In this document: positions 35,785 through 44,906 of the stretch, in pieces
How positions within the stretch are numbered: the first letter of the stretch is position 1
How the letters are laid out: each line of letters starts with the position of its first letter
NCBI GenBank assembly: GCA_016790695.1
Contig: JAEUOS010000145.1
Span: 1 to 64,000 of the forward strand
Length of the DNA: 64,000 nt
Source: Burkholderiales bacterium
Lineage (GTDB): Bacteria; Pseudomonadota; Gammaproteobacteria; Burkholderiales; JAEUOS01
Direction: 5' to 3'
Position numbers and translations under genes: made by a program
Notes under the pieces: generated by a model
What the model saw: only the letters and a program-made list of their open reading frames with translations
Databases searched by the model: none
Told to the model about the DNA's origin: nothing

Positions 35785-36189
35785 TCAGGCGCGCAGCGGC
35801 GCGCCCAGGCGCAGGCCGCGGCTGCCCTGGCGGCCATTGCGTTCGTACAGGGGGACGGCCGGGCGCGGGGCGGACGCGGCCACGGCGGCGTCGAGGCCGG
35901 CGAGCCGCGCCCGGGTGTACGCGAGGCGGGCGTCGATGTGCTGGCCGAGCGTCCGGTTGACGGCGGCGGCATCGCGCAGGCGCGCGAGGTCGGCAGCGTC
36001 GAGGCCGCCGCCGGCGGCGGCGCGCAACTCGGCGATCGCGCGCTCCTTCGCCCGCAGCAGCCCGGAGGTCGCGTCGACATCGTTGCGCTCGAGCGCCAAC
36101 TGCTCTTCACGCATGATTTCGAGCAGCCGGAACGTCAGGGGCGTGACGCTCGCAGGCCGGCGACCCGGGGGGACGGTGGTGATGGCCAT
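35785..36189 (-). CDS. flgN: Flagella synthesis chaperone FlgN
   Basis: FlgN (134 aa) is the export chaperone of the hook-filament junction proteins FlgK and FlgL. The protein is small and helical with the family pattern LLEIMREEQLALERNDVDA followed by a helix containing RAKERAIAELRA. Sequence conservation is modest, but the position after flgM is standard. It is followed by a receiver gene, which is not part of the usual operon. Confidence 0.85.
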   Translation of the reverse strand: MAITTVPPGRRPASVTPLTFRLLEIMREEQLALERNDVDATSGLLRAKERAIAELRAAAGGGLDAADLARLRDAAAVNRTLGQHIDARLAYTRARLAGLDAAVAASAPRPAVPLYERNGRQGSRGLRLGAPLRA

Positions 36190-36218
36190 GGGCGGCGTGC
36201 TCCTGGCGGACCGGGTCG

Positions 36219-36506
36219 CTAGTGGGTGCGACCGAACAGGTCGTTGACGTTGGCGATGAGCTTGTCGGCCACCACGCCCGAGTCGACCTCGAAACGTCCG
36301 TCGCGAATCGCCTGCTTGATCTCGGCGACCCGATGCACGTCGAATTCGCTGCTCGCGGCGCCGGGCGCCAGTGCCGCCGAGGCACCGGACAGGCGGATCG
36401 ATGCCTCGGACTCGGGAGGGCGCACCCCGCTCGCAGCGGGACGCGATGCCGGGCGGCTAGCCGCCGGATCGGGCCGCAGCGGATCGCCTGAACCGTTGAC
36501 CTTCAT
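36219..36506 (-). CDS. flgM: Anti-sigma-28 factor FlgM
   Basis: FlgM (95 aa) binds FliA and is exported once the hook is finished. The N-terminal half is disordered and Pro/Ala-rich; the C-terminal half has the FliA-binding helices (DVHRVAEIKQAIRDGRFEVD, then VADKLIANVNDLF). Length and start (MKVNGSG) are normal. A sigma-28 promoter lies about 110 bases upstream, so FliA would drive its own inhibitor, as in enterobacteria. Confidence 0.95.
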   Translation of the reverse strand: MKVNGSGDPLRPDPAASRPASRPAASGVRPPESEASIRLSGASAALAPGAASSEFDVHRVAEIKQAIRDGRFEVDSGVVADKLIANVNDLFGRTH

Positions 36507-36614
36507 GACTGTTCTCCGTAGATGGACCGTTTCATGTGCCGCGCGGGCGGGAAATCCTCTTGCGATCGGTCGGTCGAAGGGGGCGTTTCAAAGCGTCAGC
36601 ACCACATGGGTGGG

Positions 36615-36641
36615 TCTACGGCGGCCGCGCCGGGAACTTTA
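36615..36641 (-). promoter_or_regulatory. Sigma-28 promoter of flgM-flgN-receiver
   Basis: Read on the minus strand: TAAAGTTC, exactly 11 bases, then GCCGTAGA. The -35 box matches the consensus at 7 of 8 positions and the -10 keeps the GCCG core (5 of 8). It lies in the 182-base gap between flgA and flgM. Confidence 0.75.
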
Positions 36642-36688
36642 GGGCAGTCCATGCCGGTAGATGGGGCGCAAAGCCCGTTCTGCTCGGG

Positions 36689-37402
36689 CTACAGCCGCAT
36701 TTCGACCAGGCGCCCGGCGCGGGCGATCCCCTGGACGATCCTGCCGGACTCGGTCTGCACGCGCACCGGCGCGCCGTCGGGCGCGCTGGCCAGGGCCCGG
36801 CCACTGGCGGTGACGGTGAAGCCGGCACCATTGTAGACAAGGCGCACGGTGTCCCCGGCCCCGACGACCGGCGCCGCCCGGAAGTACTCGGGCCGCAGCG
36901 GCATGCCCGCGGCGATCCCGCGGATGGCGAGACGCCCCTCGATGGCCTGCGGGTCGACGGCCGGCATGCCGTTCTCGCGGCTGAGTTCGACCTCGTCGAT
37001 GCGCATGTCCTCCGGCATCACGGTCTGGCCGAACGCGATCGGCCGGCTCGCCACCAGCGCCTGCCCGAAGACGCGGACCTCCACCGGAAGGTAGACGTTC
37101 CACGAGGCGCCCGAGACGCAGCGCAGGCCGATCTGGCTGCGCCCCCAGAGCCTGGCCTGGCCCGGAAGGTAGGGCTCGACCTGGGCGCAGGGGGCGAGGT
37201 TGAGGCGCTCGTCGAGGCGGCCGATGCTCACTTCGACCCGCCCGGGCAGGCCGGCGGTGGCCCGCTCGAGATAGAGCCGTACGGGGTCGGCCGGCGCGCC
37301 GGACTGGGCGCCCGCGGGCAGGGCGACGAGGGCCGCCGCGGCGATGGCGGCCGCGCGTGCGAACCGCGCGCGCGCCGGTCGGAAGTGAGTCGTCGTGGTC
37401 AT
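36689..37402 (-). CDS. flgA: Flagellar basal body P-ring formation chaperone FlgA
   Basis: FlgA (237 aa) is the periplasmic chaperone for P-ring assembly by FlgI. A signal peptide is clear (Arg-rich start, then AAAIAAAALVALPAGAQ). The C-terminal SAF-like domain contains IAFGQTVMPEDM and GMPLRPEYF, and the protein ends with the family pattern VRVQTESGRIVQGIA. I chose ATG 37402 because it starts the signal peptide. It diverges from flgB across 245 bases in which I see no sure promoter motif. Confidence 0.94.
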   Translation of the reverse strand: MTTTTHFRPARARFARAAAIAAAALVALPAGAQSGAPADPVRLYLERATAGLPGRVEVSIGRLDERLNLAPCAQVEPYLPGQARLWGRSQIGLRCVSGASWNVYLPVEVRVFGQALVASRPIAFGQTVMPEDMRIDEVELSRENGMPAVDPQAIEGRLAIRGIAAGMPLRPEYFRAAPVVGAGDTVRLVYNGAGFTVTASGRALASAPDGAPVRVQTESGRIVQGIARAGRLVEMRL

Positions 37403-37647
37403 GATCTGGCAGGGTCGCGGCGGGGTTCGAAGGTACGGATGACACTGCCCAGCATAGTCGTCGGGCGATGCGGGCATCCGGAGAGCACAGCCGCGTAGGG
37501 CGCCCTAATCGGGGCATCGACCGGCTAAAGCGTTTGCTGAAATGCCCGTCATCGGCAATCCCCTGCGCCATCCCGCCGGCAGCGCCATCCCGCGCAAGCG
37601 GGGCCGCGCAACCCGCGCGGGCGGCGCCACGGTTGGAGACACCATCC

Positions 37648-38043
37648 ATGATCGGCAAGTTGAACGACCACCTCGCCTTCGGCGCCACCGCCCTGCGGCT
37701 GCGCGCCGAGCGGCAGCAACTGCTCGCTGCCAACATCGCCAACGCCGACACGCCGGGGTACAAGGCGGTCGACTTCGACTTTGCCGCCGCGCTGCGCAAC
37801 GCCACGGCAACCGGGCAGGGCACCGCCGCGTCCGCCGCGTCGCCCCGTCACCTGCCGGTCGGCAACGCGGCCGGCGCGCCGACGCTGGCGTTCCGCACGC
37901 CGAGCCAGGCCGCGCTCGACGGCAACAGCGTCGAACTCGACGCCGAGCGCGCGCAGTTCGCCGACAACGCCATCCGTTACGAAGCGTCCCTGCGCTTCCT
38001 TAACGGCCAGATCAAGACGCTCATGAGCGCGATCAGCGGCTAG
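37648..38043 (+). CDS. flgB: Flagellar basal-body rod protein FlgB
   Basis: FlgB (131 aa) is the proximal rod subunit. It has the rod-protein motif (LLAANIANADTPGYKAVDFD, residues about 27-46). GGAGAC lies before ATG 37648; a longer reading upstream lacks homology. It is the first of eleven rod, hook and ring genes read to the right. The class II promoter must lie within the gap to flgA; a TAAAG at about 37524 is not part of a convincing sigma-28 site. Confidence 0.95.
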   Translation: MIGKLNDHLAFGATALRLRAERQQLLAANIANADTPGYKAVDFDFAAALRNATATGQGTAASAASPRHLPVGNAAGAPTLAFRTPSQAALDGNSVELDAERAQFADNAIRYEASLRFLNGQIKTLMSAISG

Positions 38044-38051
38044 GGGGCACC

Positions 38052-38465
38052 ATGTCCTTGTTCACCGCGTTCCGCATCGCCGGCACCGGCGCCACCGCGC
38101 AGGGCCAGCGGCTCAACGTCGTCGCCTCGAACCTCGCCAATGCGGACTCGGCGGCCGGGCCCGACGGGCAGGTCTACCGGGCGCGGCACGTGGTGTTCGA
38201 GCCGATCGCCGCGCCCGGCGCGCCCGGCGCGGGCCAGGGAGTGCGCGTCAGCCAGGTGACCACCGACGCGTCGGCGCCGCGCCGGCTGCACGACCCCAAG
38301 CACCCGCTGGCCGACGAGCAGGGGTACGTGACCCTGCCCAACGTCAACGTCGCCGAGGAAATGGTCAACATGATCTCGGCCGCACGCTCCTACGAGAACA
38401 ACATCGAAGTCATGAACACCGCCCGCGCGCTCTTGGTCAAGACGCTGCAGCTGGGCAACACCTGA
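38052..38465 (+). CDS. flgC: Flagellar basal-body rod protein FlgC
   Basis: FlgC (137 aa) is a rod subunit. The N-terminal motif (RLNVVASNLANADSA) and the C-terminal heptad region (VNVAEEMVNMISAARSYENN) are standard for the axial protein family. It starts 8 bases after flgB with GGGG before the ATG. Confidence 0.97.
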   Translation: MSLFTAFRIAGTGATAQGQRLNVVASNLANADSAAGPDGQVYRARHVVFEPIAAPGAPGAGQGVRVSQVTTDASAPRRLHDPKHPLADEQGYVTLPNVNVAEEMVNMISAARSYENNIEVMNTARALLVKTLQLGNT

Positions 38466-38477
38466 TAGGGATTCGAG

Positions 38478-39146
38478 ATGACGACCACAGCAGTCACCGC
38501 CGAGCGCGGCCAGGCCGCAGGCGCGGCGACGACCAAGCGCGGCACCGATTCGGCCGCGGGCGCAACCGAGGACCGGTTCCTCGCGCTCCTGGTCGCGCAG
38601 ATGAAGAACCAGGACCCGCTCAACCCGCTCGACAATGCGCAGGTCACCAGCCAGCTCGCGCAGATCAGCACCGTCAACGGCATCGAGAAGCTCAACGAGA
38701 CGCTCGGGCGCCTGATGGCGAGCAACGACAGCATGCGCTCGCTGCAGGCGGCCGCGGTCGTCGGTCGCGAGGTGCTGGTCGACGGCAACACGATCGCCCT
38801 CGCGGGCGGCAAGGCCGGCACCGGCGGCTTCGAGCTTGCCGAGGCCGCCGACGAAGTGGTCATCAAGGTGACGTCGGCCGCGGGACTGGAGGTCAACCGG
38901 GTGACGGTCCGGGACGTCCAGGCCGGCATCCACGGCTTCCTCTGGGACGGCAAGACCGACGCCGGCGTCGCTGCCGCCGACGGCAGGTACACCTTCTCCG
39001 TCCAGGCCAAGCGCGGCACGGCCGAGGTGTCGGCGACGCCGCTGGTCGGCCGCCGCGTCGACGGCGTCTCCAATACGGCCGACGGCCTGTCGCTGGCGAC
39101 CGAGGGCGGCGCCATCGACTGGGCGAAGGTCAAGCAGGTCATGTGA
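38478..39146 (+). CDS. flgD: Flagellar hook cap protein FlgD
   Basis: FlgD (222 aa) is the scaffold that caps the growing hook and is later lost. The N-terminal conserved segment (FLALLVAQMKNQDPLNPLDN) is followed by a Tudor/FnIII-like C-terminal part with GFLWDGKTDAGVAAADGRY. It lies 12 bases after flgC and 28 before flgE. Confidence 0.96.
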   Translation: MTTTAVTAERGQAAGAATTKRGTDSAAGATEDRFLALLVAQMKNQDPLNPLDNAQVTSQLAQISTVNGIEKLNETLGRLMASNDSMRSLQAAAVVGREVLVDGNTIALAGGKAGTGGFELAEAADEVVIKVTSAAGLEVNRVTVRDVQAGIHGFLWDGKTDAGVAAADGRYTFSVQAKRGTAEVSATPLVGRRVDGVSNTADGLSLATEGGAIDWAKVKQVM

Positions 39147-39174
39147 CCGGCACAACGCAACGGGAGTCCTACTC

Positions 39175-40389
39175 ATGAGTTTCCAGCAAGGCCTGTCCGG
39201 CCTGAACGCCGCCGCCAAGAACCTCGACGTCATCGGCAACAACATCGCCAACTCGTCGACGGTCGGCTTCAAGGGGTCGAGCGCGCTGTTCGCGGACGTG
39301 TTCGCCAACACTGCCGCGGGGGCGACCAACAGCTCGATCGGCATCGGCACGTCGGTCTCGCAGATCGCGCAGTCGTTCACCCAGGGCAACATCGAGACGA
39401 CCAGCAACCCGCTCGACGTCGCCATCAACGGCCAGGGATTCTTCCGGCTCTCGAACAACGGCGCGCTCAGCTACACGCGCAACGGCCAGTTCATCCGCGA
39501 CAAGGACGGGTTCTTCGTCACGCCGACCGGGCAGTACCTGACCGGCTACCCGCCGCTGCCGGACGGCTCGGGCGTGTCGACGTCGAGCCCGGTGAATCTG
39601 CAGGTCGCGCTGTCGGATCTCGCGCCCGAGCCCACCACCGAGGCCACCCTCGGGGTCAGCCTGGTGCCGAGCGAGGCATTGCCGACCAACGCGCCGTTCG
39701 ACGCCAGCGACGCCACCACCTTCAACCGCTCGACCTCGCTGTCGGTCTACGACTCGCTCGGCGGGCAGCACGTGCTGTCGATCTATTTCGCCAAGACCGC
39801 GTCGAACAACTGGGATGTCTACGCGGCGCTCGACAACACCCAGGTCGGCGGCGGCAGCATCGGCAGCATGGCCTTCACCGCGGCGGGCGTCGCGTCGTCG
39901 ATCCCGATCATGAACCTCAACATGCCGGTCACCAACGGCGCCGCCAACATCGCGATGACGCTCGACCTGCGCCGGAGCACGCAGTACAGCAGCGCGTTCT
40001 CGACCACGCCCCCCGATCAGGACGGCTTTCCGGCGGGCAGCCCGACCGGATTCTCGATCGCCAAGGACGGCATGATCGTCAGCACGTACTCGAACGGCCA
40101 GACGCGCGTGCAGGGCCAGATCGCCCTGTCGAACTTCATCAACCCGGGCGGCCTGCAGATCCTGGGCTCGAACCAGTGGGCCGAGACCTCGGAGTCGGGG
40201 CAGCCGGCGACCGGCACGCCCGGCGCCGGCAACCTCGGCGTGCTGCAGTCCGGGGCGCTGGAGTCCTCGAACGTCGACATGACCGCGGAGCTGATCGACC
40301 TGATCACCGCGCAGCGCGTCTACCAGGCCAACGCGCAGACGATCAAGACCCAGGACTCGGTCCTGCAGACCCTGGTCAACCTGCGCTGA
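39175..40389 (+). CDS. flgE: Flagellar hook protein FlgE
   Basis: FlgE (404 aa) builds the hook. It has the axial-protein N-terminal motif (LDVIGNNIANSSTVGFKGSS), the FlgE-specific middle domain and the C-terminal coiled-coil motif (SSNVDMTAELIDLITAQRVYQ). The length matches E. coli FlgE (402 aa). GGGAG precedes the ATG. Confidence 0.98.
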   Translation: MSFQQGLSGLNAAAKNLDVIGNNIANSSTVGFKGSSALFADVFANTAAGATNSSIGIGTSVSQIAQSFTQGNIETTSNPLDVAINGQGFFRLSNNGALSYTRNGQFIRDKDGFFVTPTGQYLTGYPPLPDGSGVSTSSPVNLQVALSDLAPEPTTEATLGVSLVPSEALPTNAPFDASDATTFNRSTSLSVYDSLGGQHVLSIYFAKTASNNWDVYAALDNTQVGGGSIGSMAFTAAGVASSIPIMNLNMPVTNGAANIAMTLDLRRSTQYSSAFSTTPPDQDGFPAGSPTGFSIAKDGMIVSTYSNGQTRVQGQIALSNFINPGGLQILGSNQWAETSESGQPATGTPGAGNLGVLQSGALESSNVDMTAELIDLITAQRVYQANAQTIKTQDSVLQTLVNLR

Positions 40390-40417
40390 GGCGGCGCTCG
40401 GCTGACGGAGACGCACC

Positions 40418-41158
40418 ATGGACCGGATGATCTATGTCGCCGCGAGCGGGGTGCGCAGCACCCTGCAGCGCCAGGAGGTGCTGGCAAACAACCTTGCCAA
40501 CGCCAATACGCCCGGCTATCGCGCCGAGACGGTCGCCTTCCGCGTCGCGCCGCTGGTCGGCGAGGGCCTGCCGACCCGCGCGTTCGTCGCCGAGTCCACG
40601 CCCGGGGCGGATTTCACGCCCGGCGTGATCACGACCACCGGCCGCACGCTCGACGTGGCGGTGCAGGGGCAGGGCTTCTTCGCGGTTCAGGGAACCGACG
40701 GTACGGAGGGCTACACGCGCAACGGCGGCTTCACCGTCAACGACCAGGGCCAGCTCGTCACGCACGGCGGGCAGCCGGTGCTGGGCGACGGCGGGCCGAT
40801 CAGCGTGCCGCCGGGCGTGCAGCTGTCGATCGCGGCCGATGGATCGATCTCCGCCGCCGGTCCCGGGAGCGCACGCACGGTCAGTCCGGTGGGCCGGCTC
40901 AAGCTGGTCAATCCCGCGCCGACCGAGATCGCGCGCGGCACCGATGGCCTGTTCCGCATGAAGGACGGCAGCGACGCCCCGGTCGATGCCCGGGTCCGGG
41001 TCGCCTCCGGCGCCATCGAGGGCAGCAATGTCAATGCGGTCGAGGCGATGGTCGGCATGATCACCCTGGCCCGGCAGTTCGAGATGCAGATGAAACTGAT
41101 GCAAACCGCCGACGCGGCCTCGCGCAAGGGCGCGCAGCTGCTCGGCAGCGCCGGCTGA
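40418..41158 (+). CDS. flgF: Flagellar basal-body rod protein FlgF
   Basis: FlgF (246 aa) is a rod subunit close to FlgG. It begins [20 protein letters not shown], carries [17 protein letters not shown], and ends with the axial C-terminal helix ([20 protein letters not shown]). It sits between flgE and flgG as usual. Confidence 0.97.
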   Translation: MDRMIYVAASGVRSTLQRQEVLANNLANANTPGYRAETVAFRVAPLVGEGLPTRAFVAESTPGADFTPGVITTTGRTLDVAVQGQGFFAVQGTDGTEGYTRNGGFTVNDQGQLVTHGGQPVLGDGGPISVPPGVQLSIAADGSISAAGPGSARTVSPVGRLKLVNPAPTEIARGTDGLFRMKDGSDAPVDARVRVASGAIEGSNVNAVEAMVGMITLARQFEMQMKLMQTADAASRKGAQLLGSAG

Positions 41159-41183
41159 CCGGCGACCACCGGAACGAGACGCC

Positions 41184-41966
41184 ATGATCAGATCGCTTTG
41201 GATCGCCAAGACCGGCCTGGATGCGCAGCAGACCCAGCTCGACGTGATTTCCAACAACCTCGCCAACGTCAGCACGAACGGCTACAAGCGTTCGCGCGCG
41301 GTGTTCGAGGATCTGCTGTACCAGAACCTGCGCCAGCCCGGCGCGCAGTCGTCGCAGACCACCCAGGTGCCGACCGGCTTCATGGTCGGCACCGGCGTGC
41401 GGCCGGTCGCGACGGCGCGGATGTTCACCCAGGGAAACCTGCAGCAGACCGGCAACAGCCTCGACGTGGCGATCAACGGCCAGGGCTTCTTCCAGGTCCA
41501 GATGCCGGACGGCACGGTCGGCTACACCCGCGACGGCAGCTTCCACCGCGATGCCAACGGCATCCTGGTCACCTCGAACGGACAGCCGCTGCAGCCGTCG
41601 ATCACGGTGCCGGCGAACGCGCTGTCGGTCACGATCGCGCAGGACGGCACGGTCCAGGCGTTGGTGCCGGGACAGACCGCACCCCAGACCCTGGGCACGA
41701 TCCAGCTGGCGAACTTCGTCAACCCGGGCGGGCTGCAGCCGCACGGCCAGAACCTGTTCACCGAGACCGCCGCGTCCGGAACGGCCCAGACCGCGGCGCC
41801 CGGCGCCTCGGGGCTGGGTGTGCTCAACCAGGGATACGTCGAAACCTCGAACGTCAACGTCGTCGAGGAGCTGGTTTCGATGATCCAGACCCAGCGCGCC
41901 TACGAGATCAACTCCAAGGCGATCCAGACCTCCGACCAGATGCTGCAGCGCCTGTCGCAACTTTGA
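41184..41966 (+). CDS. flgG: Flagellar distal rod protein FlgG
   Basis: FlgG (260 aa, the same as E. coli) is the distal rod subunit. It begins [20 protein letters not shown], followed by [19 protein letters not shown], and ends with the standard helix ([20 protein letters not shown]). Its stop is 2 bases from the flgH start. Confidence 0.98.
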   Translation: MIRSLWIAKTGLDAQQTQLDVISNNLANVSTNGYKRSRAVFEDLLYQNLRQPGAQSSQTTQVPTGFMVGTGVRPVATARMFTQGNLQQTGNSLDVAINGQGFFQVQMPDGTVGYTRDGSFHRDANGILVTSNGQPLQPSITVPANALSVTIAQDGTVQALVPGQTAPQTLGTIQLANFVNPGGLQPHGQNLFTETAASGTAQTAAPGASGLGVLNQGYVETSNVNVVEELVSMIQTQRAYEINSKAIQTSDQMLQRLSQL

Positions 41967-41968
41967 TC

Positions 41969-42748
41969 ATGCCGATGCCACTCTCCCTGCGATTCAAGCG
42001 CCTCCATTCCATCCCCGGTCGGGACACCGCCGGCCGGGCCCCGCACGATGCCGGCGCCGCCTGGCGCTGGTGGCGCGACACGCTGCTGCCGCTGGCATTG
42101 GTGCTCTGCCTGGCACTGCTCGCCGGCTGTGCGCCGTTCCCCAAGGTCGAGGTCCGCGAGCCGACCACGGCACGCGCCGCGCCGCCGCAGCGCACCGCCC
42201 AGGTCAACGGGGCGATCTTCCAGCAGACATCCTACCGGCCGCTGTTCGAGGACAATCGCGCGCGCCACGTCGGCGACCTGCTGACCATCGTGATCAACGA
42301 GAACATCAGCGCGTCGCAGGAGAAGAAGTCCTCCGCCAGCAAGACCGGCACCGTCACCGCGCCCAACGCCTCGGTGATCCTGCCGGTGGGCGGGAGCTTC
42401 GGCGCCAACACCATCACCGCGAACGGCACGTCGTCGAACACCTTCGACGGCAAGGGCGCGACCAACAGCACCAACGCCTTCAACGGCACCATCACGGTGA
42501 CCGTCGTCGACGTGCTGCCCAACGGCAACCTGGTGGTTTCCGGCGAGAAGCAGATCGGCAACAACCGCCAGGTCGAGACCGTGCGCTTCTCCGGCGTGGT
42601 CAATCCGGTGACCATCGTCGGCGCGAACACGGTGAGCTCGACCCAGGTGGCGGACGCGCGCATCGAGCTGCGCGGCCAGGGCCAGGTCGACGAGGCCCAG
42701 GTGATGGGCTGGCTGGCGCGCTTCTTCCTCACGTTCCTGCCGTTCTGA
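41969..42748 (+). CDS. flgH: Flagellar L-ring lipoprotein FlgH
   Basis: FlgH (259 aa) forms the outer-membrane L ring. A lipoprotein signal ends in LALLAGC, so the mature protein starts at the cysteine near residue 53. The family segments SYRPLFEDNRARHVGDLLTI and RIELRGQGQVDEAQVMGWLA are present. The ATG at 41969 gives a long N-terminal extension (about 35 residues) before the signal helix; the true start may be further in, though I see no better in-frame ATG. Confidence 0.93.
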   Translation: MPMPLSLRFKRLHSIPGRDTAGRAPHDAGAAWRWWRDTLLPLALVLCLALLAGCAPFPKVEVREPTTARAAPPQRTAQVNGAIFQQTSYRPLFEDNRARHVGDLLTIVINENISASQEKKSSASKTGTVTAPNASVILPVGGSFGANTITANGTSSNTFDGKGATNSTNAFNGTITVTVVDVLPNGNLVVSGEKQIGNNRQVETVRFSGVVNPVTIVGANTVSSTQVADARIELRGQGQVDEAQVMGWLARFFLTFLPF

Positions 42749-42869
42749 TGACCGCTGCCATGCCCGCCGCCCCGCGCGCCGATCGACGCCGACCTGCCGC
42801 GACCGGCGCCGGGCGCGCGCGCACCGACGCGTGCATCTGACTTCCCGCATCGAAAGACCGAGGCCGACC

Positions 42870-43994
42870 ATGCATGACCGAATCCGCCGCCTGATGGGCC
42901 TGAGCGTCCTGCTGTTCTGCATCGCGACGGCACTGGCGCCGCCGGCGCGCGCCGAACGCATCAAGGACATCGCCAGCGTGCAGGGGGTGCGCGCGAACCA
43001 GCTGATCGGCTACGGCCTGGTGGTCGGGCTCGACGGCACCGGCGACCAGACGACCCAGACGCCGTTCACCGTGCAGAGCATCGCGGCGATGCTGGCCCAG
43101 ATGGGCGTCAATCTCCCGCCGGGAACCAACCTGCAGCTGCGCAACGTCGCGGCCGTGATGGTGACGGCGCAGCTGCCGGCATTCGCCCAGCCCGGGCAGC
43201 CGCTCGACGTCACGGTCTCGTCGATGGGCAATGCCAAGTCGCTGCGCGGCGGCACGCTGCTGCTGACGCCGCTCAAGGGCGCCGACGGCCAGATCTACGC
43301 GATGTCCCAGGGCAACGTCGTGGTCGCCGGCGCGGGCGAGTCGGCGGGCGGCTCGAAGGCGCAGATCAATCACCTGGCCGCCGGACGGGTGCCGGGAGGC
43401 GCGACCGTCGAACGCGCGGTCGCCAGCCCGTTCCTGCTGGGCGACGCGCTGCGGCTCGAACTGCATGCGACCGACTTCGGCACCGCCGGCCGCGTGGCCG
43501 ACGCGATCAACCGCCGCATGGGGGCCGGGGTGGCCCAGGCGCTCGACGGACGCGTGGTGCAGGTCCGGGCGCCGCAGGCGCCGAACGACCGCGTCGCCTT
43601 CATGGCACAGCTCGAGAATCTGCCGATCGAGGTGGTCGCGGGCCCGGCCAAGGTCATCGTCAATGCGCGCACCGGGTCCGTGGTGATGAACCAGTCGGTC
43701 TCGCTCGAGCCGGTGGCGGTCGCGCACGGCAACCTTTCGGTCACCGTGAACTCGACCCCGGTCATCAGCCAGCCGCAGCCGCTCAGCCAGGGCGGGCAGA
43801 CGGTGGTCACCGAGAAGACCGACATCCAGATCCGCCAGGACGGCGGCAAGATCGTGATGCTCGACGGCGGCGCCAAGCTCGCCGACGTGGTCAAGGCGCT
43901 CAACACGCTGGGCGCGACGCCGCAGGACCTGCTGGCGATCCTGCAGGCGATGAAGGCGTCGGGCGCGCTGCGCGCCGAACTGGAGATCATCTGA
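42870..43994 (+). CDS. flgI: Flagellar P-ring protein FlgI
   Basis: FlgI (374 aa) forms the periplasmic P ring. ATG 42870 gives a clean signal peptide (MHDRIRRLMGLSVLLFCIAT to PARA) and a mature start at AERIKDIASVQG; a GTG 13 codons upstream would lengthen it without need. The conserved GYGLVVGLDGTGDQT segment follows. The stop overlaps the flgJ start by one base (TGATG). Confidence 0.96.
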   Translation: MHDRIRRLMGLSVLLFCIATALAPPARAERIKDIASVQGVRANQLIGYGLVVGLDGTGDQTTQTPFTVQSIAAMLAQMGVNLPPGTNLQLRNVAAVMVTAQLPAFAQPGQPLDVTVSSMGNAKSLRGGTLLLTPLKGADGQIYAMSQGNVVVAGAGESAGGSKAQINHLAAGRVPGGATVERAVASPFLLGDALRLELHATDFGTAGRVADAINRRMGAGVAQALDGRVVQVRAPQAPNDRVAFMAQLENLPIEVVAGPAKVIVNARTGSVVMNQSVSLEPVAVAHGNLSVTVNSTPVISQPQPLSQGGQTVVTEKTDIQIRQDGGKIVMLDGGAKLADVVKALNTLGATPQDLLAILQAMKASGALRAELEII

Positions 43995-44890
43995 TGAGCG
44001 CCGCCGCGACGCATGCCGCGCCCGCCACGTTCGCGCTCGATGCGCGCGGGCTGGACGAACTGCGGCGCCGCGCCCGCGACACCGGGGGCGAGGGACAGCG
44101 CGAGGCCGTGCGCAAGGCCGCGCAGCAGTTCGAGGCGGTGTTCATGAACATGCTGATGAAGAGCATGCGCGAGACCCTGCCGAAGGACGGCATGCTCGAG
44201 TCCGACACCACGCGCGCCTACACCGGCATGTTCGATCAGCAGATCGCGCAGAAGCTCGCCGAGCGCGGCACCGGACTGGCCGACATGATCGTGCGCCAGC
44301 TGGAGCGCCGCACGGTCGACGCGGCGGCGCTGCCCACCGGGCCGCGCCCCGATGCGCGCGGCACGCTGGAGCGGCTGCGCGCGGCCACGTCGGCGGCCGA
44401 GGCCGCCGCGGGCGCGCGCGAGCCCGGCGGCGCGGCACGCGAGTTCGTGCGCGCGCGCTGGCAGGACGCACAGTCGGCGGCGGCGTCGACCGGCGTGCCG
44501 GCGCAGTTCATCCTCGGCCAGGCGGCGCTGGAGTCGGGCTGGGGGCGGCGCGACATCCGCCACGCCGACGGCACCTCGAGCCACAACCTGTTCGGCATCA
44601 AGGCGACCGGCGGATGGAAGGGCCCGACGGTCGAGGCGGTGACGACCGAATACGTCGGCGGCGTCGCCCGCCGGACGGTCGAGAAGTTTCGCGCCTATGC
44701 GTCCTATGCCGAGGGATTCGCCGACTACGCGAAGCTGATCGGCAGCAACCCCCGCTACGCGGCGACGCTGCGGGCCGGGGACGCGGAGCAGTTCGCCGCC
44801 AGCCTGCAGCGCGCGGGCTACGCGACCGACCCGAACTACGCCGCCAAGCTGACCTCGGTGATCCGCCAGACCCTGCGCGCGGTGGCGTGA
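43994..44890 (+). CDS. flgJ: Flagellar rod-assembly muramidase FlgJ
   Basis: FlgJ (298 aa) has an N-terminal rod-capping domain (about residues 25-105; QQFEAVFMNMLMKSMRETLP) and a C-terminal glucosaminidase domain (about 145-298) that opens peptidoglycan for the rod. The catalytic glutamate lies in ILGQAALESGWG and the fold continues with SSHNLFGIKATGGW. This two-domain form is that of beta- and gammaproteobacteria. It is coupled to flgI by a one-base overlap. Confidence 0.96.
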   Translation: MSAAATHAAPATFALDARGLDELRRRARDTGGEGQREAVRKAAQQFEAVFMNMLMKSMRETLPKDGMLESDTTRAYTGMFDQQIAQKLAERGTGLADMIVRQLERRTVDAAALPTGPRPDARGTLERLRAATSAAEAAAGAREPGGAAREFVRARWQDAQSAAASTGVPAQFILGQAALESGWGRRDIRHADGTSSHNLFGIKATGGWKGPTVEAVTTEYVGGVARRTVEKFRAYASYAEGFADYAKLIGSNPRYAATLRAGDAEQFAASLQRAGYATDPNYAAKLTSVIRQTLRAVA

Positions 44891-44906
44891 GACGGAGCGT
44901 CCGATC

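Noticed and set aside
37403..37647. TAAAG sequence before flgB as a sigma-28 promoter
   Set aside because: No GCCGATAA-like box lies at the right distance; the flg operon is expected to be an FlhDC-dependent class II operon.
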